Shown here: positions 52,901 through 64,000 of the stretch, piece by piece
Layout: each line of letters starts with the position of its first letter
Position numbering within the stretch: position 1 is the first letter of the stretch
Assembly: GCF_022539315.1 (NCBI RefSeq)
Contig: NC_066336.1
Location: 5,212,600 to 5,276,599, forward strand
Length of the DNA stretch: 64,000 bases
Direction of reading: 5' to 3'
DNA from: Serinus canaria
Lineage: Eukaryota > Chordata > Aves > Passeriformes > Fringillidae
Notes under the pieces: generated by a model
The model's input: only the letters and a program-made list of their open reading frames with translations
The model's database searches: none
Told to the model about the DNA's origin: nothing
Position numbers and translations under genes: made by a program

Positions 52901-54040
52901 AACATTTGTTCTGAAGGAAAATGAAATCTTTTAACCAAACCACTATCCATTCTGAGAAGGAGTGATTCAGACTTGCTTGACCAACTGCTTTTTTGCTGTG
53001 TAAAAAGCAAGCAAGCCTGGTAACCCAGGGAGATGGCTACAGTTTGATACCTATGAATACACCAACTAACCACAGGAGTCATTGGCATAAAAGTTTAGTT
53101 CTTATATACTGTACACACACAACTCGAAACGATCTACTTGTATCTAACAGCAGGAAAACTAAGCAACTTTATGGTTAACTGCTCACTAAAATTGAGAATA
53201 GATACAAAAAACTGCAGAAAATGTACACACAACCTAGTATTTAGTTGCTCTGCCGTTTGCTGAAATCTGAATTTAGATTTTCCATTTCAAGGTGGGTTTT
53301 TCCCTCACTTTCAGCACCAGCAGCCAGGGCAGAGGCAGTGAAGCCTCTATCCCGAGGGGTCACAACACTGCACAGGCTCTGAGCGAGCTCCAAGAGCAGC
53401 TCTCTGCCCATGTCGTACATGCAAGGTTAGTACCATCTCTCCAGACAGCAGGCTAAAGAGAAATCTCCCAAATCTCCCTCCACAGAGCTCCATGTGCCAA
53501 CCAACTGGTGCTGGTGGGCGTGGAGAACACCGAAACCCGCCCTGGAGCCATGGAAACAAACTGCCAGTTTGATTTCCCAGCAGCCAGTGTTGCACTACAG
53601 CTGTCCAGTTTTCCTTTTCCTCACAAAGTTTATAGAGTTGAAGAACCAGTTAAACAGCTGGTTGAACTGCCCAGCACAAACTGGTACCAATTTCTCTATG
53701 GGTGTGACATTTGTAAAAGGACAATGTTGCAAGTTACGATCAATCAAGTCATCACCAAATATCTAAGCATTAAAAATGCAAATCTTTACAAAAATATACA
53801 TAGAGACACCACAATCAAATCAGTAGCTGCCCATGACATTTAACCAAGTGGACAATCTCTCTCCCTCTCTCTCTCTGTGGCTTCTCAACACTGTTTTAAT
53901 TTCAACCATTGTCGGCTACAGGGAAAACTGACAAAGAAAATATTTTTTAGCACTGTTGCAACATCATATTCCTGATAATTTAAGTAAACTGAACTGTGTG
54001 TAAATGAATCTTACATGCCTAAACCAACATGGACACACTG
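49984..54040 (-). other. SRSF10: SRSF10 long 3'UTR, polyadenylation signal at 49984-49989
   Basis: On the minus strand the stop codon is followed by about 4 kb of AT-rich sequence without a coding gene, ending at AATAAA (TTTATT on plus at 49984). The end converges on PNRC2, about 250 bp from the distal PNRC2 signal. Low-complexity spots are a CT tract at 53860-53876 and a G-run near 51551. I looked for the short-isoform terminal exon known in mammals and did not find it. Confidence 0.6.
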
Positions 54041-60071
<6,031 letters not shown>

Positions 60072-60430
60072 GTCGGCGGCGCCGGGACAGATGGCAGGAA
60101 GGAGAGGGAAGGAAGGAAGGAGGGAGGGAAGGAGCGAGCGCGGCCCGGGCGCGGCGGGAGCGGCTGAGGCGACCCTGGGGGAGCTGCACCGCCCGCCCGC
60201 GCGCCGCCTCTCGCGAGACTTCCCGGGGGGGCTTCCGGCGAGAGCGAAACGCGGCGCCAAAATCCTACTCCGCTCCGGCAGCGCGCATGCGCCCCTGCCT
60301 CGCGCGGGAGCTCGCGGGCCCCAGGCGCATGCGCGCTGCTCCCCACAGTCCCCGCTCGCTTTTCCCGCCGAAAGAGCGGGAAGGGGGAGCGCGCGCGGGG
60401 CAAGATGGCGGCCGCGCCCCTGCCGTGAGG
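60072..60430 (-). promoter_or_regulatory. SRSF10: SRSF10 CpG-island promoter with TCTCGCGAGA, two NRF1 palindromes, E2F and YY1 motifs
   Basis: The palindrome TCTCGCGAGA is at 60209-60218. Perfect GCGCATGCGC NRF1 sites are at 60283-60292 and 60325-60334. E2F-like TTTCCCGCC is at 60361-60369, and YY1-like AAGATGGCGGC begins at about 60403. There is no TATA box. The 5'UTR is near 60072-60200. Confidence 0.7.
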
Positions 60431-60699
60431 GGAGAGCGCGGCCCGGCCTTGTGCGACCGCCTCACAGCGCCGTGGTTCCCTCCTGTGCAGCCAACTGACA
60501 CGGCCTCGGGCTGTAACACCCTTCCTGAGGCTCAAGGGATCGCTGTCCTGTGGCCTTGCTGTTGCAAAATGGGGAGTATGTATAAGTTCTGTTAAGAAAA
60601 AATATTCTTTGATGTTTGAGGTTTTTATGCTTTCTAGCCTGATCAACCAGAAGGGAGATGTAACCCGTGAAACGGCAGGCAACGAGCTCTAAGTGATAT

Positions 60700-61260
60700 G
60701 CCTGTGTTAGAATAACAAACTGGTAGAACTGCCTTGTTGAGTTTTAGGGCTGGACATGTTTCGATGATTTCAGACCCAGGGGGAGGTTAACAAAGTTCGA
60801 GAAAAAAGGATGCCCGCAGATAGGGGACACAAAGAATGCAGAATTTATGGGCCATCTGGCAAGAATGGCCCAATCTTTCTCCCAAGATAAGGAAGAAACT
60901 AATAAACCCAACTCAGCAACTGTGCTAAAATGATCTCCAACTGGGTAAAACGTAATTTTACATCTGCAGGGGCAGGTCATGGCCACCAACCCACAGACCA
61001 TGGGCCCAAAAGGAGAAAATGGGATAAGTAGCATGAGAAACAACAGAATAATTAACCAACAGAAGATAGAATACTAATTCAGAACTGTGTGACCTGTAGC
61101 CAAGGCACACTAATTCCTTTGTTTGCTAAAATGTCTAAATAGTAATAAATTTTGATCATTGGTGTGCTCGATTTGTGGAAATGAGCAGGCCCCAACTGTG
61201 CAAGACTGAAATAAATGACCAGTGTCTCTCTGGAGTGTGTAACTATTGTTGCACATGGAG
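60700..61260 (+). mobile_element. Possible solo LTR of an endogenous retrovirus
   Basis: The block has its own composition, with internal AATAAA signals at 61144-61149 and 61210-61215 followed by a TGTCTCTCTGGAGTGTG segment and a TTGTTGCA end, resembling an LTR R-U5 boundary. No retroviral coding sequence is attached. I could not prove TG...CA ends with matching target duplications, so the borders are approximate. Confidence 0.35.
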
Positions 61261-63989
61261 TAATTAATGCAATTTTTGTGGAGAGCACAGTTACCCAGAG
61301 CCCTGCTGAGCCCCAGGAGTTTTCACCAGGCTGTTTGCACAGGACCAGCCCTTTCCATTAAAGCTGTTTGTGTGATGAAAACAATACAGTTGGTGGGTGG
61401 AGAGATTATTTCTTACCATGTGACTCACATAAAGGTGGATAAAAGGCACATCTGACCCCACAGTCACAGGGTTTGTGAAGAGTTCAGTGAAAAGTATTTG
61501 CATTTTCATGTGAGGGATTTTCAGCAAAATCCTGCAGGGACAGAAAGACTTGGAGCTGATGCAGCCCTGGTGTCTGCCACCAGTGTATTTCCATCTTTAT
61601 TTTTTAATATTCATGAATGGAAAATGGTAGGAGGACATTGCTGTTCGTATCTTGGCAATCTCTCACTAAGAAGTGCCTGATTTTCACAGGTTTTAAATGA
61701 CAGATGATTCAAGTTTGAATGGCAGATGAAGTTCAGTCACTAACACAGGAGATGTGCAGACATATACACTTCCAAAAAAAAGGAATTTGTGTGGTTGTAT
61801 GTTCAGGGTCTGTGTGCAGGACTCAACAGAGAAGGGAAGAGGTTCTCTGACCATGGTTTTTGCATTAAATATTTACAGTTAGCATTTTTCTGTATGCCAG
61901 CAGCAGGTCGAGTTGTTATTTTATGCAATATAAACACAGATCTGCTCACACAAACCATTAAAAGAACCTAAAAATCAAGCCAAGAATGCACATCTGAGAC
62001 TGGAATTGTGGTGGGAGTGCTTGGCACAAAGCAGAAAAGAAAAAAAATATTTTACAGACATTCTGAAAACAATTAATTAACCGAAGAGTGGACATTGATG
62101 GATAGAAATCCATGCTGCCAGGATTACCTGGCAGAGCTTGTCAGATTGGGAATCAAAACTTTGAACAAAATCCAAGTTTGATTATAAATACTCCAATGGA
62201 GTCCTTCACAGAAAAATGCACAGAAAAATTGTTTTTGTGGAGTAGTGAATCCAGAGCTGCCATCCCAGCCTGTTATGCCATTGAGCAGTGCTAATTCCTT
62301 TGGGCCGTGGGGCACAATCTGAGTCTGATCAAAATCCTTCAGGTTTGACTGCTTCACATAAGGACCTGCACCGAATATTCCACCCAAATCTGGGGTGCCC
62401 TGTGGCAGAAGGACATTGCCAGAAAGATGGGAAAGATTGGCACCATTGCTGGAAAAATGAAATCATTGCAGTTGTGAAGAAAGCCAGGTGAAGTGTTCTT
62501 TTAATTTTTTAGAATTTTAGCCATTAGAATGACTTGGCATGAGTTGAAGTTCTAAATAAGGTTAGTGTGCTTTTAATGTGTAGTGTCTCCAAGAATCATT
62601 TTGTAACGGGTTTGAAATGAGTAATGAAGGACCTCTGCCTTGGTTTAGAAATAAACCTGAGGTGTCTTGCATGCTCCAGCCTCCAGTTTGCAGGCACAGC
62701 CTTTGATCCTTGCAGACCTGCAGCAGTCTGTGAATTTCCTGCTGGAAAACCACAGCGTGTGTTTGGTTTCAGGGTGTGTTTGCAGCAGTTACCCAGCAAC
62801 TCCCAGGGAGAAGGGTGCTGAGTTCTTGGATGGCTTTCTGCAGCACCAGTGCTTTAAAGCAGCCTCCTCCTCCTCCCTGAGTTTTACCAGCCCCGATTTC
62901 TGTGCTGCTGATCTTATTTCTGTGTAACTCACATGGAATTTAATTCTGGCTGCAGGACTGTGCTTGGCATTGGAGCTGCCTGGGAAGCAGAATGAGCACA
63001 ATGATCCTTTATGCCAGTGAAACTCCCCCTGAGAACAGTTTTATCCCAGAATAAGAATACACTTCCCAAATGCTTGTATCACATTGCGTTGTTAATAAAA
63101 CACAACCTCTCCCCTCACAAACTGCTCTTCTAGCATGGGGAGATGGAAACTCAGCCCTCTTCACTGGGATAGAACCTCCCCGTGAGGATTTTAAATGGCA
63201 TTATCAGTCCAGCAACTTTGTTCATGCAGGTCTTACACCTAAAACCAATTCTAACAAATCTGCAGTGACTTCAATCATGAAATTATGGGGCTGCTGATAC
63301 AATAATAGCATCTAATCAGCAGAGAAATGGTTCTAGGCACAGCTCCTGTATGTTTTATAATTAATAGAGACACAGAGTCTGAACAAAGTGGTTTACTTCA
63401 GTTTCACAGAGCTGGGCCATGATAAGACACTGGGAGTTCATTGCAAATTGGAAGAGTGTTTAATTCTCTTTGCTCTTGTAGCGCCTCTTAATTGTACTTC
63501 TGTATAATTCAGCTTAAGTTCTGTGTAATTCAGTTTAAGAACAGCCATCCCTGTTGTTAATGACTGGTGAGTGCTTCACAGCTTTTCAAATATTGCTGTT
63601 TCTCTTGCTGGGCCATGTGGGACAGATCAGCTCAACAAATGCCTGATTGTTCTGTGTCGGCCAGGTCATAGAGAACGGGGTTTAGTTAAAGACTAACCTT
63701 CAGCAGAAGCAGGAACTAAAGCTGAGTGCTTTCAGTCTGTGTGTAAGAAATCAAGGAGCATTTCTGTAGCTTTTGGCAGCTCCCAAGGATTATTGTGGTG
63801 AACTGGAACAGTGTGATTTATGTCCAGGTTGGGTTGTTTGGGAGGCAAATTTCTGTCACTCTGAGGACAGAGGGGAAAACACAGTCCTGTAGCAAGGGGA
63901 AGTGCTGTGAGAAAGGAGAGCAGAAATCATCATGATTTCCTGTATTGTTGTTCAGATAAAACAGAGATCACACCTTGTGGAAAGTGCAC

Positions 63990-63995
63990 TTTATT
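63990..63995 (-). terminator. Possible polyadenylation signal of the next minus-strand gene
   Basis: TTTATT on plus is AATAAA on minus, at the very edge of the window. Synteny predicts the 3' end of MYOM3 hereabouts, but nothing in the window confirms it. Confidence 0.25.
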
Positions 63996-64000
63996 TCAGG

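Larger units (their letters stand above)
60430..64000. other. Intergenic region downstream of the SRSF10 promoter
   Basis: No coding exon was recognised. It contains the LTR-like block at about 60.7-61.26 kb, then ordinary AT-rich sequence. By vertebrate gene order MYOM3 should follow on the minus strand. Confidence 0.5.

Overview
This is vertebrate nuclear DNA from a bird. Introns are short and GC-rich, each promoter lies in a CpG island, several 3' ends of CR1 LINEs are present, and the proteins are close to vertebrate orthologues. The gene order matches the block on human 1p36.11, ELOA-PITHD1-LYPLA2-GALE-HMGCL-FUCA1-CNR2-PNRC2-SRSF10, which from memory lies on microchromosome 23 in chicken. 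The species cannot be fixed from sequence alone. Exon structures were built by hand from GT/AG boundaries, reading phase and remembered vertebrate proteins.

Layout. 1-8.5 kb (+): 3' part of ELOA (Elongin A) and a long 3'UTR. 8.8-11.2 kb (+): PITHD1, complete. 11.3-19.4 kb (+): LYPLA2, complete. 19.5-23.3 kb (-): GALE, complete, tail to tail with LYPLA2. 23.4-28.0 kb (-): HMGCL, complete. 28.6-32.8 kb (-): FUCA1, complete. 33.3-35.0 kb (-): CNR2 coding exon, followed by about 10 kb with no supported gene. 45.4-49.7 kb (+): PNRC2. 50.0-60.3 kb (-): SRSF10, tail to tail with PNRC2. 60.4-64 kb: intergenic, with an LTR-like block, ending at a possible polyadenylation signal of the next minus-strand gene (MYOM3 by synteny).

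The genes do not form one pathway. They are neighbours preserved in vertebrate evolution: transcription elongation (ELOA), a PITH-domain protein (PITHD1), depalmitoylation (LYPLA2), galactose and sugar-nucleotide metabolism (GALE), ketogenesis and leucine catabolism (HMGCL), lysosomal fucose removal (FUCA1), a lipid-signalling GPCR (CNR2), mRNA decapping/NMD (PNRC2) and splicing regulation (SRSF10). 

The most interesting signal is in SRSF10. Its second intron has AT-AC ends with a near-perfect U12 5' splice site and branch point. A U2-type donor lies 67 nt downstream, and a purine-rich candidate exon with an AATAAA lies inside the intron. This is the layout expected for autoregulation by competition between the minor and major spliceosomes. 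Also notable are a PNRC2 upstream ORF whose stop codon arises only by splicing, a PITHD1 promoter with repeated GGGCGTGG boxes, paired E-boxes at the HMGCL promoter, and several intronic minisatellites.
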